A stretch of DNA of 64,000 bases, taken from assembly GCF_000332135.1 (NCBI RefSeq), contig NZ_KB235896.1, positions 4,332,356 through 4,396,355 of the forward strand, written 5' to 3'. The notes beneath the pieces are model-generated. The model saw only the letters and a list, made by a program, of their open reading frames with translations. It did not search any database and was not told the origin of the DNA. This DNA is from Anabaena sp. PCC 7108. Its GTDB lineage: Bacteria; Cyanobacteriota; Cyanobacteriia; Cyanobacteriales; Nostocaceae. Positions 36,358-46,465 of the stretch are shown here, in pieces. How positions within the stretch are numbered: position 1 is the first letter of the stretch; each line of letters starts with the position of its first letter. Made by a program: the position numbers and the translations under genes.

Positions 36358-37437
36358 TTACTTTGTGTATAAAAACCCCCGTGCTTGCACGATTGTGTTA
36401 ACTGAAGGAAAGTAGGTTGCTTTGTTTTTATCTGAGTAAGTTATATCGCTGCTTTGGACTCTTGCTAAGGCATTGGCGCGGATAAAAACTTGTGCTGTAG
36501 TTATCACTTGCCCTATCTTGGTACTATCTTCATAATTACTAACACAAGCATAAAAGCTGCTTGGTGATGTTGTATTGCTGGGTATTACTTTTGGTTGTTT
36601 ACTAGTACTAGTAGTACTGGTAGTAATATTATAGTCAGTCAGGCATTGTCGTGTTAGATCAGGAATATTTCCAGTTGGAGTTTCGGGAATAGTTTGATCG
36701 ATATAGTCAATCAGTACTTGGGGTGTAGCTTTATATTTTGTTTTATCTCCTTTCCAGAGTTTCATTTTTTGAGTTACGTTACCTGATGTTGAATCAAGGT
36801 CGAATGGCACAAAACCGTCATCAGGGCAATACTCTTTACTCACAAATTTAGTCTCTTTATTGTATGAATCAGTACACGGCTCACCAACATTAATATTTAT
36901 GCTCCGTACACCATCCTTAATTTCCCATCTAGCAATACGTGCGGTTTTAGACCACGTCTTATCAGTATTATTAGTATTAGTAATCAAATAATAGGCTACT
37001 AAGGAATATCTGAAGGCATCATCTTTAATTGCACCATCATTAGGAATCACCTCTTTAACTATTTCCCGCTTCCAAAAAACTAATACGGGTAATCCATTGG
37101 TAACAACAGGCAGAGAATCTTTAATACCACTTTCGAGGGGGTTAGTAGGACTGTTGGTCTTTTCAACTCCCCGGTCATCATAGATATAGACAGCTTGTTG
37201 TAAATCGCGGGCAATGAAATCCATTGCTGTTTGGATTTCTTGTTCAGAAGTTGCCTTGGCTTGTTCTTTTTGATCTGTAGTGGCAATATTAACCACTAAT
37301 CCTAGTAATGGTGTCAGGATTAAAAATGCCATTGTCAAAGCTATCAACAATTCAATCAGGGTAAAACCTTCAACTTGATTATTTACCCTGGGAGATTTAA
37401 TAAATCCTCTAAGTAAAAATGTGATTGTTTTAAACAT
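36358..37437 (-). CDS. hpsC: HpsC pseudopilin-like protein
   Basis: The 359-residue protein has a prepilin leader ending in VEG before FTLIELLIALTMAFLILTPL. A long helix with QAKATSEQEIQTAMDFIARD, LQQAVYIYDDRGV and a large C-terminal domain with several Cys follow. The size and features fit HpsC, a PilW/GspJ-type minor pseudopilin of the hormogonium polysaccharide system. It lies 50 bp after hpsB and 58 bp before the next pseudopilin, in one probable operon. Confidence 0.88.
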   Translation of the reverse strand: MFKTITFLLRGFIKSPRVNNQVEGFTLIELLIALTMAFLILTPLLGLVVNIATTDQKEQAKATSEQEIQTAMDFIARDLQQAVYIYDDRGVEKTNSPTNPLESGIKDSLPVVTNGLPVLVFWKREIVKEVIPNDGAIKDDAFRYSLVAYYLITNTNNTDKTWSKTARIARWEIKDGVRSININVGEPCTDSYNKETKFVSKEYCPDDGFVPFDLDSTSGNVTQKMKLWKGDKTKYKATPQVLIDYIDQTIPETPTGNIPDLTRQCLTDYNITTSTTSTSKQPKVIPSNTTSPSSFYACVSNYEDSTKIGQVITTAQVFIRANALARVQSSDITYSDKNKATYFPSVNTIVQARGFLYTK

Positions 37438-37487
37438 AGATTTAACCTCTTTTTAATAGATAGATGCTGTGCTGAAAAACTTCCAAA

Positions 37488-38285
37488 CTAGTTTTGACAA
37501 TCTTTTTCTGCTGCATTGCCCAAACGACTACATAAAGCCAGAAAGGTTGTGTTGTTTTTAATAACATCCGCAGTCAATTCTATAACTGGGGCTTGTTTAT
37601 TACCTAATCCGTTAGTGACAATGGTTTGTGTTTTTTTGCTGGGTTCAATGCTGGCTACACTGGCTACAACAGTTTGATCGAAGTCAACATCTTTTCGATA
37701 TACTCTAACTGCTAAACGGTAGCCATCTTCTGGTCCTGAATTTTCTACAATAATTCGACTGGCTTGAATGTAAAACTGATCTTTTTGATTATTTGAGTCG
37801 TTAGCACAATTAAAAGGAGTACGAATAAAACCATCTGTCTGAAAACAATATAGCCCTGTTGCATCTTGGGGAGCGGGCATCTCCTTATCGTCCGTATCAT
37901 TGATTAAATAATCACCGGGGTTCTTTTCCAGACTTCTTTTTGTGTTTTCATCTGACGGATCATACTTTTTAAATTCAGCATTGATAGTCTTTATATATTC
38001 ATCAGTACTATCACTGGATTGTACTGCGATTCTTCCAGACCTGACTGCATCAATAAATGATTTTGCAGCTTGCGACCCTTGTTCAACACGGCGAGATTGA
38101 AGACGGGTAGCGGTGGATAAAAGTATCATGGGTGCTATGGATGCAACCAACAGAGAAGCAACAAGCATCCCCACTAATGACTCAATAATAGTGAAGCCAT
38201 CATCTTTACTATTGTTGTGTTTCAGAATCTGATTTAGACCCTTACTGAAACTGTGTTTAATTTTGAATTGTTTATGGTGAATCAT
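37488..38285 (-). CDS. hpsB: HpsB pseudopilin-like protein
   Basis: The 265-residue protein carries a prepilin cleavage site (DDG before FTIIESLVGMLVASLLVAS) with Glu5, then a PilV/GspI-like helix with ATRLQSRRVEQGSQAAKSFI and a globular domain. It follows hpsA by 112 bp and precedes hpsC by 50 bp, the order known from Nostoc punctiforme. It should sit in the inner membrane and periplasm as part of the secretion apparatus. Confidence 0.9.
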   Translation of the reverse strand: MIHHKQFKIKHSFSKGLNQILKHNNSKDDGFTIIESLVGMLVASLLVASIAPMILLSTATRLQSRRVEQGSQAAKSFIDAVRSGRIAVQSSDSTDEYIKTINAEFKKYDPSDENTKRSLEKNPGDYLINDTDDKEMPAPQDATGLYCFQTDGFIRTPFNCANDSNNQKDQFYIQASRIIVENSGPEDGYRLAVRVYRKDVDFDQTVVASVASIEPSKKTQTIVTNGLGNKQAPVIELTADVIKNNTTFLALCSRLGNAAEKDCQN

Positions 38286-38352
38286 AATTTTGTTTACACC
38301 TAATCGGCATTGAAGTTAAATGAAAATTAAATGTGCATTTCCTAGAACCTTT

Positions 38353-38380
38353 GTAGAGACATTCCATTGAACGTCTCTAC
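38353..38380. repeat. 28-bp palindromic repeat GTAGAGAC.., downstream of hpsA
   Basis: GTAGAGACATTCCATTG and AACGTCTCTAC form a hairpin 18 bp after the hpsA stop codon. The same 28-bp family occurs at 43535, upstream of hpsA. It may partly terminate or stabilise the hpsA message. Confidence 0.85.
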
Positions 38381-38397
38381 TTTTGTGTAGATGTCTA

Positions 38398-41300
38398 TTA
38401 TTGGCAACTAGGAGGACGCTGATCTTTGTCAATTGCGTAGCCATCGGTGCTAGTAGTACCATTACCATTGTCTTTCAGCTTGTTAGCACACAACAAAGTT
38501 TGTACCCATTTATCATCTTTGCCAACTTCCCGGAAATATTCATTAGGTAAATCACCTACTGGTTGAACTAATTTTTGGGCAAATAAGTCTGGTGACTGGG
38601 AAAGGAGTCCGACATCATAACCCCACAGACGTGTCGGTGGGTAAGAGAAAGGAACTCTGCCTAGGGTGTTGGTTACAGGTGCGTTACCAGTGTTGTATAA
38701 AAGATTAGTGGCAGGATTACCAGTATCATTATCAGTCGTTAAACTGGTTAAGTATGGTGCTGTAGCATAGGCGCTTTTCTTCAATTGTAAGAAAATACCA
38801 TTAATCTTCGCTGCGATCGCCTGACTAATAGTTTTCCCATCAGTACCAAATTCAGGATACCAGTGTTCCAGAAAGCGGGGATAGTTGTGTAGACCGCCAT
38901 TATCTTCTTTGGAACGACCAGGAGTATCCCCAGCAGCTATGATTAGGTTGAACGTAGTTGCGTTAGCAGTTTGCAACCATCTGTAATCTAGTTTATCAAA
39001 AATTCTGCTGCCATCTTTTGTGGAAGTAGCAAGACCCTTGGGGTTATTGATCTGTAAAATTGGTTGCCATTGGCCACTAATCTGCCGTAACGAAGGTACA
39101 TAGACAGCAGGAGCGGTTAGTGGTGGTGGGGTAGTACATGTTCCCTGAGTGAAGCACGCTTCGTCAAATAGTTGAATTGTACCATCTGCACCTACTCCGT
39201 ATATCTTCTTATTAGGAGTAACTATATTACCTGTTACGGGATCTCGTTGATAAGCTATTCTTCTGGGAAAATCTGGATTTGCCCAATCATTTTTAGGTTC
39301 TTGACCCAGGGAGCCAGTTTTTATTGAAGTCATTTCCTGACCGACAATGCCCTTTCCCCAATTACTTTGTCCCTGGTCTTTATAGTTCTTGACGTTGCCA
39401 ACATTAGTAATTGCCCAACTTTTGGGGTTTGTACATAGACTAATATCTGTTTCCGGGCAAACTTCAGACACAAAATCGAAGGCTACTTTTTGTCTGACAA
39501 CAGGGGTGACAAAATTATTCAAGTAAGAACTGCCCTGAAAACCAGGGCTAGAGACATCGGTGTCAAGGTCTATGGGGAGATAAGGATCTGTTGTGCCAAA
39601 TCTCTTTTTGAATTCTGTATCTGATTGAACATAGGGTTTTGCTGGGTCTGGTATTACCGGAGCGTAAGTATTAAACAGGAAGTTTTTATTACTACCGAAC
39701 GTCCGATTACTAATTGAATCACCATCCCCCAAGTTATTATTCCAGTCATAGTCTCCCTCATTGCGGAAGCCTAACCTGAAGTTATTGGAAAGCAAAGTAA
39801 CAGCATCAGCAATTACAGCCGCAGAACGCCATTCATCACCAGTTGTACATTTGGGCAACCTGGGATCATCTTCTCGACAGGCAAAATTATTATTGAGAGT
39901 TTTGCGATCGTAAAATTTATTCCAAGTAGTATCTGTTTCTAGTTTTATGTCTGTGAATTCCTCCTGGGTACCGCCAGCAAAGTCACCATGTAAGTTAAAG
40001 TTACCTTTGATATACGCAGGTAAATTGGTAGCTAAAATCAAACCTTTCTCTGCGTCTCGATAAATTTTTTCGCGCCAGAGTTTCGACCCATTGACAAGCA
40101 TAATGGCATTAGGGCGACGAGTCGGGTCAAGTTTGTAATCTACTGTACTTTCTAGCTTTCTCGCCGTTTCCTTTAGGGTTTTAGGGGCAGTTACATCTGG
40201 TAGGGCATCATCGCGGGTAGCGTAGATAATGCCACTATTGGGAAGTAAATATTCTTGTGCTGCTGACTTTCCAGCAATTTTTGTTGTGCGGAGTAAGTTC
40301 ATGTCTAGGACAGTAGCCCGAATTTCTAGAGGTTGTCTGTCCTTGAGAGGAAGATTATATTCTGGGTCTGGGTCTGCTCCACCATCAATATTAGTGAAGG
40401 TTTCTAATGTTCCCGTTTTATTTTTATGAATTGCTTTTACCTGCCTGGCATCCAAAAAGGCAGTTTCAAAAATTGCACCGTGAGGAATAACAGCATTACT
40501 AGGTGAGATACTCTTATCTAAAATCTGGAGGGCGCAAATGGCCGCATCAATTGTAGATTGTTGTGAAAGAGTGCGCTCTGTTGCTGTTGTTGCTAAAGCT
40601 GTTTTGAGAAGTCCATCATCTATGGAACGTTCATTTTTATATTTTAAGTTCGACTGGTAAGTTAACAATGGTAGATAACTACTAACGGTTTTAGTAGGTG
40701 GTCCATAAACTATACCATTATTGGATTTACCACCAGTAACAGTAACATCAGTACCACCACCAAAACCAGGAGGAGCAGTCCAGGAAGGTAATCCAGTTTT
40801 ATTCTTAGCTGTGGTGCTGTTGGTCGGGTCATAAAAGCTACTGACACAGGCTATAGGCTTTGGAGAGTTTTGGTTATAATCAGTGGGGTTGTAGTGATAA
40901 ACCGCCGTCGCCCGCATCTTTAAGTATGGTAAATCTTCTGCTTCAGGTGTACCCTTTGTAAATTTAATCTCTGGATCATACATCCAATAGGGATAAGAGG
41001 TTTGGGGGGATGACACTTCATCAAATACAGGCATCATATCCGACCAAATTTTCGTAGAAGCTGTGGTGAAATCAGTAGTGGTAGTTGAATCAACTTTACG
41101 CAAATAAATCCCTGCACCTGTAACTACTCGTAATCCACCTACAGGATCTTGAGGGTTTTCTGGGATTCTTGCAGCGTCTAGTTCCCAACCTCTATCTCTG
41201 TCGGTAGATCCCACATCAACTAATGTCTGTACGCGCGAGAGACGATAGCGACCTTTTTTGGTGTCAGGTTGTTCGGGATCGAAGTTGTCCCAGTCAATAC

Positions 41301-43116
41301 CACTTATAGTTTGAGTATCTATGGATTCGGGTCCAACAAACTGAGGCGTGAATTTGGGATTTTTTGGGTCTGAAGTCTTCCACCACAATTGAGGTAAGTT
41401 ATTACCAACTCTAACTCTATCTCCTAAGAGAGGTTCTTTTCCCTCGACGTTCTGGTAAGCAGGTTCGGTTGCTGGAGGTTCAAGTAGAGTCCCATTGGTA
41501 TTGAGTTTCAATGTGGCAAAGCCAGTCTCTGTGATGCCATCAGTGGGTTTTGTAGGAAAAGCCCAAGCATCTATTGGACGTAGTGAATCAGGATCACTAT
41601 TAGTAGTTTGGTATGGTTTGTTTGTAGCAAAACCACCTAAAGCATCTCCGCCAAAATCGACTTCGTTGAAGGGTACACGTCGAGTCCGTTTTCTAAAGTA
41701 AATCTCTAACTGTTCATCACGTATATCTGGTATTTCCGCCGGCGTGGGGTTGAAACTTTCAACAGCTTGTGTTACTTCTGATGGGTCATTACTTGTACTC
41801 TCATAAGTAGCATAACTAGCATTGACAGCGATAGGATTATCATCTGTATACGCTTTCACTAATCGGTTGAGACGCTGTGCATAAGCCAGGTTGTTGTAAG
41901 CTATTTTAGATGTAGGTATATCCGAGCTTTTGACTGATTCGTTATTTTGGAGTGATACTTTTGAAGGATCAGCATTTTTTCCTGGAAATAAATCAAACTC
42001 AGTATATTTACCAGTGGCATTGTCTGTAAATGAACCACTAGCTATATTGCCACCAACTGTAACTTTAGCGTTCTCACCATCGTAAAAGCAGGAAGCCTTG
42101 CTGCTAACTTGATATAACCTGATATTTCCTGAGCCTGAACCAGTTAAAAAATTGCTATTAGTAATGATTCTACCATTGAGTCTAAAGTCACTACCAGGAG
42201 TTAATATCAGGTCATCTTCATAAACGACTGCGTTGTTAACTAGAGATTGCTGAACTTTGTCTTGTTCATATTCTAGAGCGGAGAAACCTCTATTTTTATT
42301 AGGTTCATAGTTTTCTTGATCAGGAAGCTTTGTTTCGTCTGTTTCTGTTATTGGTACCGTCGCTGTATAAACAAAGAATGCCTTAACTAGTCTTAATGAC
42401 TTGGTACTCTGGAACCAACCATTGACACCGACTAAACTTGCACTACTATCTCCGGCATTGGCACAGGAAGAACCTATACTTGCAAAAGTCATAGGTGTTG
42501 ATCTAGCCTGTAAAGAAGTTCTTTCGGTTTTATATTGAGTTTGATTGTTATTCAACTCAGGATTTTTATAGTAAATCCCATATAAAGTGTAGCTATCAAA
42601 TTTACCGTTGCTATCAGTATCAACCGGGAATCGCCACGCTGTTTGTAATTTTTCTGTTGTATCTTCTGGATTAGTAAGTTCTAGAAGCGTTTCATCACCA
42701 AATGTGTATTCTTTAATGGTATCTTTGTCTGCTAAAACACCATCTAATGCTTTATCACTTGGTGTAGATCGTGGTAGTCTTTTGTCATTAAATAACTTGG
42801 TTAATTTAGCTCTAGCTCTATCAAGGGCAGGTGTGGAGGCAGTAAGAACAGCTTGATTAACGCGAACATTGCTGGCATTTTTAGCCCGGTCAAAAGACCG
42901 AAACATAATTGCAATGGTCAGGAGAACAACTACTATAGATACCATTACCACCGTTGGCAACACAAAACCAGCATTAGCCGCTTCTGTCTTTTTGTTAACG
43001 CCAAAAACGGTTCTGAGTAGCCAAATAAGTTGTTTTTTAGTGGTTTGGAAAAACTTACGGTAGATTTTTTTGGATATTCTTATGAATGCCTTGACTGGAT
43101 AACGTTTTTGAGACAT
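38398..43116 (-). CDS. hpsA: HpsA, hormogonium polysaccharide biosynthesis protein
   Basis: This very large protein (1572 residues) is the first gene of the hps locus. Its N-terminus has a membrane helix resembling a pilin (NAGFVLPTVVMVSIVVVLLT) but lacks Glu5. After it comes a PilX-like segment and a long exported Thr/Asp/Pro-rich region with few Cys pairs. I start at ATG 43116, six bases after AAGGGAG; the frame begins at TTG 43134. HpsA is required for hormogonium polysaccharide and motility in Nostoc punctiforme; its exact action is not known. A regulatory region of over 600 bp precedes it. Confidence 0.92.
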   Translation of the reverse strand: MSQKRYPVKAFIRISKKIYRKFFQTTKKQLIWLLRTVFGVNKKTEAANAGFVLPTVVMVSIVVVLLTIAIMFRSFDRAKNASNVRVNQAVLTASTPALDRARAKLTKLFNDKRLPRSTPSDKALDGVLADKDTIKEYTFGDETLLELTNPEDTTEKLQTAWRFPVDTDSNGKFDSYTLYGIYYKNPELNNNQTQYKTERTSLQARSTPMTFASIGSSCANAGDSSASLVGVNGWFQSTKSLRLVKAFFVYTATVPITETDETKLPDQENYEPNKNRGFSALEYEQDKVQQSLVNNAVVYEDDLILTPGSDFRLNGRIITNSNFLTGSGSGNIRLYQVSSKASCFYDGENAKVTVGGNIASGSFTDNATGKYTEFDLFPGKNADPSKVSLQNNESVKSSDIPTSKIAYNNLAYAQRLNRLVKAYTDDNPIAVNASYATYESTSNDPSEVTQAVESFNPTPAEIPDIRDEQLEIYFRKRTRRVPFNEVDFGGDALGGFATNKPYQTTNSDPDSLRPIDAWAFPTKPTDGITETGFATLKLNTNGTLLEPPATEPAYQNVEGKEPLLGDRVRVGNNLPQLWWKTSDPKNPKFTPQFVGPESIDTQTISGIDWDNFDPEQPDTKKGRYRLSRVQTLVDVGSTDRDRGWELDAARIPENPQDPVGGLRVVTGAGIYLRKVDSTTTTDFTTASTKIWSDMMPVFDEVSSPQTSYPYWMYDPEIKFTKGTPEAEDLPYLKMRATAVYHYNPTDYNQNSPKPIACVSSFYDPTNSTTAKNKTGLPSWTAPPGFGGGTDVTVTGGKSNNGIVYGPPTKTVSSYLPLLTYQSNLKYKNERSIDDGLLKTALATTATERTLSQQSTIDAAICALQILDKSISPSNAVIPHGAIFETAFLDARQVKAIHKNKTGTLETFTNIDGGADPDPEYNLPLKDRQPLEIRATVLDMNLLRTTKIAGKSAAQEYLLPNSGIIYATRDDALPDVTAPKTLKETARKLESTVDYKLDPTRRPNAIMLVNGSKLWREKIYRDAEKGLILATNLPAYIKGNFNLHGDFAGGTQEEFTDIKLETDTTWNKFYDRKTLNNNFACREDDPRLPKCTTGDEWRSAAVIADAVTLLSNNFRLGFRNEGDYDWNNNLGDGDSISNRTFGSNKNFLFNTYAPVIPDPAKPYVQSDTEFKKRFGTTDPYLPIDLDTDVSSPGFQGSSYLNNFVTPVVRQKVAFDFVSEVCPETDISLCTNPKSWAITNVGNVKNYKDQGQSNWGKGIVGQEMTSIKTGSLGQEPKNDWANPDFPRRIAYQRDPVTGNIVTPNKKIYGVGADGTIQLFDEACFTQGTCTTPPPLTAPAVYVPSLRQISGQWQPILQINNPKGLATSTKDGSRIFDKLDYRWLQTANATTFNLIIAAGDTPGRSKEDNGGLHNYPRFLEHWYPEFGTDGKTISQAIAAKINGIFLQLKKSAYATAPYLTSLTTDNDTGNPATNLLYNTGNAPVTNTLGRVPFSYPPTRLWGYDVGLLSQSPDLFAQKLVQPVGDLPNEYFREVGKDDKWVQTLLCANKLKDNGNGTTSTDGYAIDKDQRPPSCQ

Positions 43117-43534
43117 AGCTGCTCCCTTTGTCAAGTAATGTGGTAGGTATTTTTAATTTTTTGTCGATATCTGCAAGTTTGCCTAACAATTTATTTTGCA
43201 GACAAATATCCAGACGATTTTTTATGTAAATGTTGTATTCTGGGCTATTAACTAAGTTAATGAATCAAGTATTTACACACTTAGACTGCTGATTTTAGTT
43301 ATAACATTGTTGAAATCTTGATTCGCATCTGGAAATTACTGAATTTTTGACCCTTATTTATACAAAAATAGCTGATTTTTGTGGCTTTTTTTGAGTAATT
43401 GTACGCAAGTTAATGTTATTTTCAATGTAAATTCATAAAGTTTCTATGAAGACTGCAAGGTTATATTACCCAGTTTTCAAGGAAAAAATATCACTAAAGG
43501 TAAAAAATAAATTAGATATCTGAGAAAAACGAAT

Positions 43535-43562
43535 GTAGAGACGTTCCATGTAACGTCTCTAC
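43535..43562. repeat. 28-bp palindromic repeat GTAGAGACGTT.., upstream of hpsA
   Basis: GTAGAGACGTT and AACGTCTCTAC form an 11-bp perfect stem around CCATGT. Same family as at 38353. The pair brackets hpsA. Confidence 0.88.
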
Positions 43563-43646
43563 TTCTTCTTGTTCTTCTACTTTCCATATAGAGTGTGGGA
43601 ATGAATCTCTCCGTCTGTACATCTGTCCATTTTAACTAAATTAGCC

Positions 43647-43680
43647 AAAAAAGCCGCAACCTCCCTAAATGGGGAGGCTG
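43647..43680 (-). terminator. Intrinsic terminator of rpmB
   Basis: On the minus strand GCCTCCCC, ATTTA and GGGAGG form a GC-rich hairpin followed by TTGCGGCTTTTTTGG. It lies about 65 bases after the rpmB stop codon and has the form of a rho-independent terminator. Confidence 0.7.
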
Positions 43681-43743
43681 TTGGTGCAAATCAACATTTG
43701 CTAATTCTGGCAAGTGCCAAGAAATAAGGGTTGGGGCGTAACT

Positions 43744-43980
43744 TTAGTAATGGTTGAGGTTAATACCAGCTTCTTTAGCCATTGCTTCTAAACCTTTGAC
43801 TTCTAAGGTTTTGATGGCTTTGGTGGATAGTTTCATTTTCACCCAGCGATTACCACCTGCCCACCAAACACGCTTACTTTGCAGATTAACGTGTTGTAGG
43901 CGCTTGGTGTGACGGTTGGAGTGGGAGACGGAACAAGCATTATTGGCTTTTTTACCAGTTAGTTCACAACGACGGGACAT
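43744..43980 (-). CDS. rpmB: 50S ribosomal protein L28
   Basis: The 78-residue basic protein is L28: [53 protein letters not shown]. The length is normal for the family. It lies alone, downstream of htpG on the same strand but 281 bp from it, and ends in its own terminator. Confidence 0.98.
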   Translation of the reverse strand: MSRRCELTGKKANNACSVSHSNRHTKRLQHVNLQSKRVWWAGGNRWVKMKLSTKAIKTLEVKGLEAMAKEAGINLNHY

Positions 43981-44089
43981 AATATTTCCTAGGATATCAA
44001 TACAACCTTTCTATTCTATGAGCTTTAAGGAAAAAATTGCTTTTCTTCTCAGGTATAGCTAAAAAAAACCCTAACCCTAACCCCCTCAT

Positions 44090-44243
44090 ATCTCGTTCCC
44101 AGTCTCTGACTAGGAATGCTATCACAGAGGCTCTGCCTCGTCTATCATTGAAGGCAGAGCCTTCTAGAATTCATTCCCATACAGAGTATGGGAACGAGAA
44201 GTATGGGAACGAGAAGTATGGGAACGAGAAGTATGGGAACGAA
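44090..44243. repeat. Dispersed repeat (GTTCCCAG.. / GGCTCTGCCTC..) ending in four 15-bp tandem copies
   Basis: CTCGTTCCCAGTCTCTGACT and inverted partners (GGCTCTGCCTC against GAAGGCAGAGCC) form nested hairpins. From 44185 the unit AGTATGGGAACGAGA is repeated four times with a 15-bp period. The block separates rpmB from htpG. Such GTTCCCAG/CTGGGAAC repeats are widespread in Nostocales. Confidence 0.85.
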
Positions 44244-44261
44244 AAATTAATTGTTGATTGT

Positions 44262-46232
44262 TTATTTGCTGGCTTGTTCTGTGAGTTTGGTGAGTACGTC
44301 GTTGGAACGTTCCACAAAGGATTTCATTCCTTCAGCGTCAAAACCCTTTTGGGACATCAGCGCTAAGTCATAGACGTGTTGACAAATCATTTTCACCAGT
44401 TGCTCTGTAGGTGACTGACCATCACCTTGAATGATAGTACCTTGGCTTAGATGTGCCAGGTTTTGAATGAGGGGGTGAGCAGTATTAACGAGTAAAATGT
44501 GGTCTTCAGGAAATTCACTGTTTTGCTGTTGCATCATAGCGTTCATTTCCCGCAGACGACGGAGAATTTCTGGTAACAACACCATTGCGGGTGGTGTCCC
44601 TTGGGGGTCATCTGATTTTAAGGCTTCGGTGCGGATGTTGAGTTTGGGTTTGTTGAGTGCTTTTTCAAATAGTTCTTTAATTGACTCACTCTTGGTTTTG
44701 TTGGTTGTGGGGTCAACTATTTCGCCTTCTTTGTTATCAAGCAGGGTATTATCGAGGTCAGAATCTACCCGCGTAAATTTAACATCCTGATATTCACGTT
44801 CGAGGAAGTTAATAAAGTGGGTATCGATGAAGGAGTCCATAAATAGGACTTCTAAACCTTGGTTTTTGTGTAGTTGGATGTAGGTAGCTTGGGTAGCTTC
44901 GTCGGTGCTGTAGAAAACGCGGTTTTCGTGGCGTTCTTTGTTGCGTTCTAGGTACTCTTTGATGGTTGTGTAGGGTATGCCGGTGTTGGATGAGGTGGAA
45001 GTGACATCTTGCCAAACATCACCTTCTGAAGATTGTACTTCAACGGCAGGAGTTTCGGCTGGTTTGGTTTCTAGTTGGGCGGTGCTGCGGAAGATGAGGA
45101 TGTCTTCAACTTGTTTTTTAAATTTGTCGTCGTTAAGAACACCAAATTTTACGAAGGTTCCCAGGTCTTTCCAGGCACTGATGTATTGTTCGCGGTTGTC
45201 GCGGTATAGTTCCTTTAAGCGATCGCCTACTTTCTTGGCTATGTAGTCACCAATTCTTTTAACTGTGCGATCGCCTTGTAAAGCACTGCGAGAAACGTTC
45301 AAAGGTATATCAGTGCTATCAATTACACCCCGCATGGGCATCAAAAATTGCGGGATAATCTCTTCACAGTTATCACTGACAAAAACTTGATTGCAGAATA
45401 ACTTGATTTGTCCTTTAGTCACATCGACATCAGGACGCATTTTCGGGAAATACATAATCCCGTTAATAATAAAGGGATAATCTGTATTCAGATGCACCCA
45501 CAATAGAGGTTCTTCTTGAAATGGATACAGATAGCGGTAAAATTCTAAATAATCTTCATCTGTCAGATTACTGGGAGACTCGCGCCAAGCAGCTTTTTGT
45601 TTATTTAATGCTTCACCATCCAGTTTAATCGGCACTGGCATGAAGTCGCAGTAAGTCTTGACTAAATTTCTAATTCGTGCTTCTTCTAAAAATTCCTCTT
45701 CTTCTCCTTGGAGAGTGAGAGTAATCGTAGTTCCGCGAGTGGTGCGGGTTGAATCTTCTAGGGTAAATGCTGGAGAACCATCACAAGTCCAGTGTACTGC
45801 TTGAGAACCTTCTTTGTATGAGAGAGTATCAATCTCTACTTTTTGCGCCACCATGAAGGAGGAGTAAAAGCCTAAACCAAAGTGACCAATTATCGGTTGG
45901 TCTGATTTACCTTCATACTTGTGAATAAATTCTTCAGCACTAGAGAAAGCAACTTGGTTAATATATTTTTTTACTTCCTCTGCGGTCATACCAATGCCAT
46001 TATCAGTAATGGAGAGGGTTTTGTTGTCTTTATCAATGCTAATTGTAATTTCTGCTTCACCAATTTCTCCACTATATTCCCCAGCGCGGGATACCATGTT
46101 CAATTTTTGGATAGCATCTACAGCATTAGATACCAGTTCCCGCAAGAATATTTGGTGGTCTGAGTAAAGAGACTTCTTGATAATCGGGAAAATATTCTCA
46201 GTATGAATACTGATGGTTCCTTGTTCTAACAT
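44262..46232 (-). CDS. htpG: Molecular chaperone HtpG (Hsp90)
   Basis: The 656-residue ATP-dependent chaperone begins EQGTISIHTENIFPIIKKSL and contains the GHKL ATP site: ELVSNAVDAIQK, SITDNGIGMT and GHFGLGFYSSFMVA. Middle-domain arginine is in FLMPMRGVIDS, and NVSRSALQG follows. The length is normal for bacterial HtpG. The C-terminal dimerisation part carries the DHILLVNTAHPLIQNL segment. It is likely monocistronic and stress-inducible; no CIRCE element is visible by eye upstream. Confidence 0.98.
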   Translation of the reverse strand: MLEQGTISIHTENIFPIIKKSLYSDHQIFLRELVSNAVDAIQKLNMVSRAGEYSGEIGEAEITISIDKDNKTLSITDNGIGMTAEEVKKYINQVAFSSAEEFIHKYEGKSDQPIIGHFGLGFYSSFMVAQKVEIDTLSYKEGSQAVHWTCDGSPAFTLEDSTRTTRGTTITLTLQGEEEEFLEEARIRNLVKTYCDFMPVPIKLDGEALNKQKAAWRESPSNLTDEDYLEFYRYLYPFQEEPLLWVHLNTDYPFIINGIMYFPKMRPDVDVTKGQIKLFCNQVFVSDNCEEIIPQFLMPMRGVIDSTDIPLNVSRSALQGDRTVKRIGDYIAKKVGDRLKELYRDNREQYISAWKDLGTFVKFGVLNDDKFKKQVEDILIFRSTAQLETKPAETPAVEVQSSEGDVWQDVTSTSSNTGIPYTTIKEYLERNKERHENRVFYSTDEATQATYIQLHKNQGLEVLFMDSFIDTHFINFLEREYQDVKFTRVDSDLDNTLLDNKEGEIVDPTTNKTKSESIKELFEKALNKPKLNIRTEALKSDDPQGTPPAMVLLPEILRRLREMNAMMQQQNSEFPEDHILLVNTAHPLIQNLAHLSQGTIIQGDGQSPTEQLVKMICQHVYDLALMSQKGFDAEGMKSFVERSNDVLTKLTEQASK

Positions 46233-46465
46233 AACTTTGGTTTCATAAAATTCGCTTAATCTGAATTTTAATAGTATAGTGAGTGCGATCGCTTCCCCTC
46301 ACTGGGTTTGTTTCCCCCCTAATACTGATGCGGATTTCACTACTTAATTCTTTTTTGCATCTACCATACTTGAGTAATTATGTTTATAGGCGTTCTATAT
46401 ATTGACATAATCCCAGTTCACAAAATATCTGATCCAAATTCAGTCCAACTTTGTCCTCAGACTAT

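Larger units (their letters stand above)
43117..43743. promoter_or_regulatory. 627-bp upstream region of hpsA
   Basis: No gene is seen in this AT-rich region, which must carry the hpsA promoter. It also contains a 28-bp palindrome at 43535 and the rpmB terminator at 43647. A GCCCAGAATACA (minus strand, near 43230) loosely recalls the GGGAATACT box reported for SigJ-controlled hormogonium genes, but the match is too weak to call. Confidence 0.5.

Noticed and set aside
43180-43260. SigJ-type (GGGAATACT-like) box upstream of hpsA
   Set aside because: The best match (CAGAATACA) differs at several bases, and spacing to a start site is unknown.
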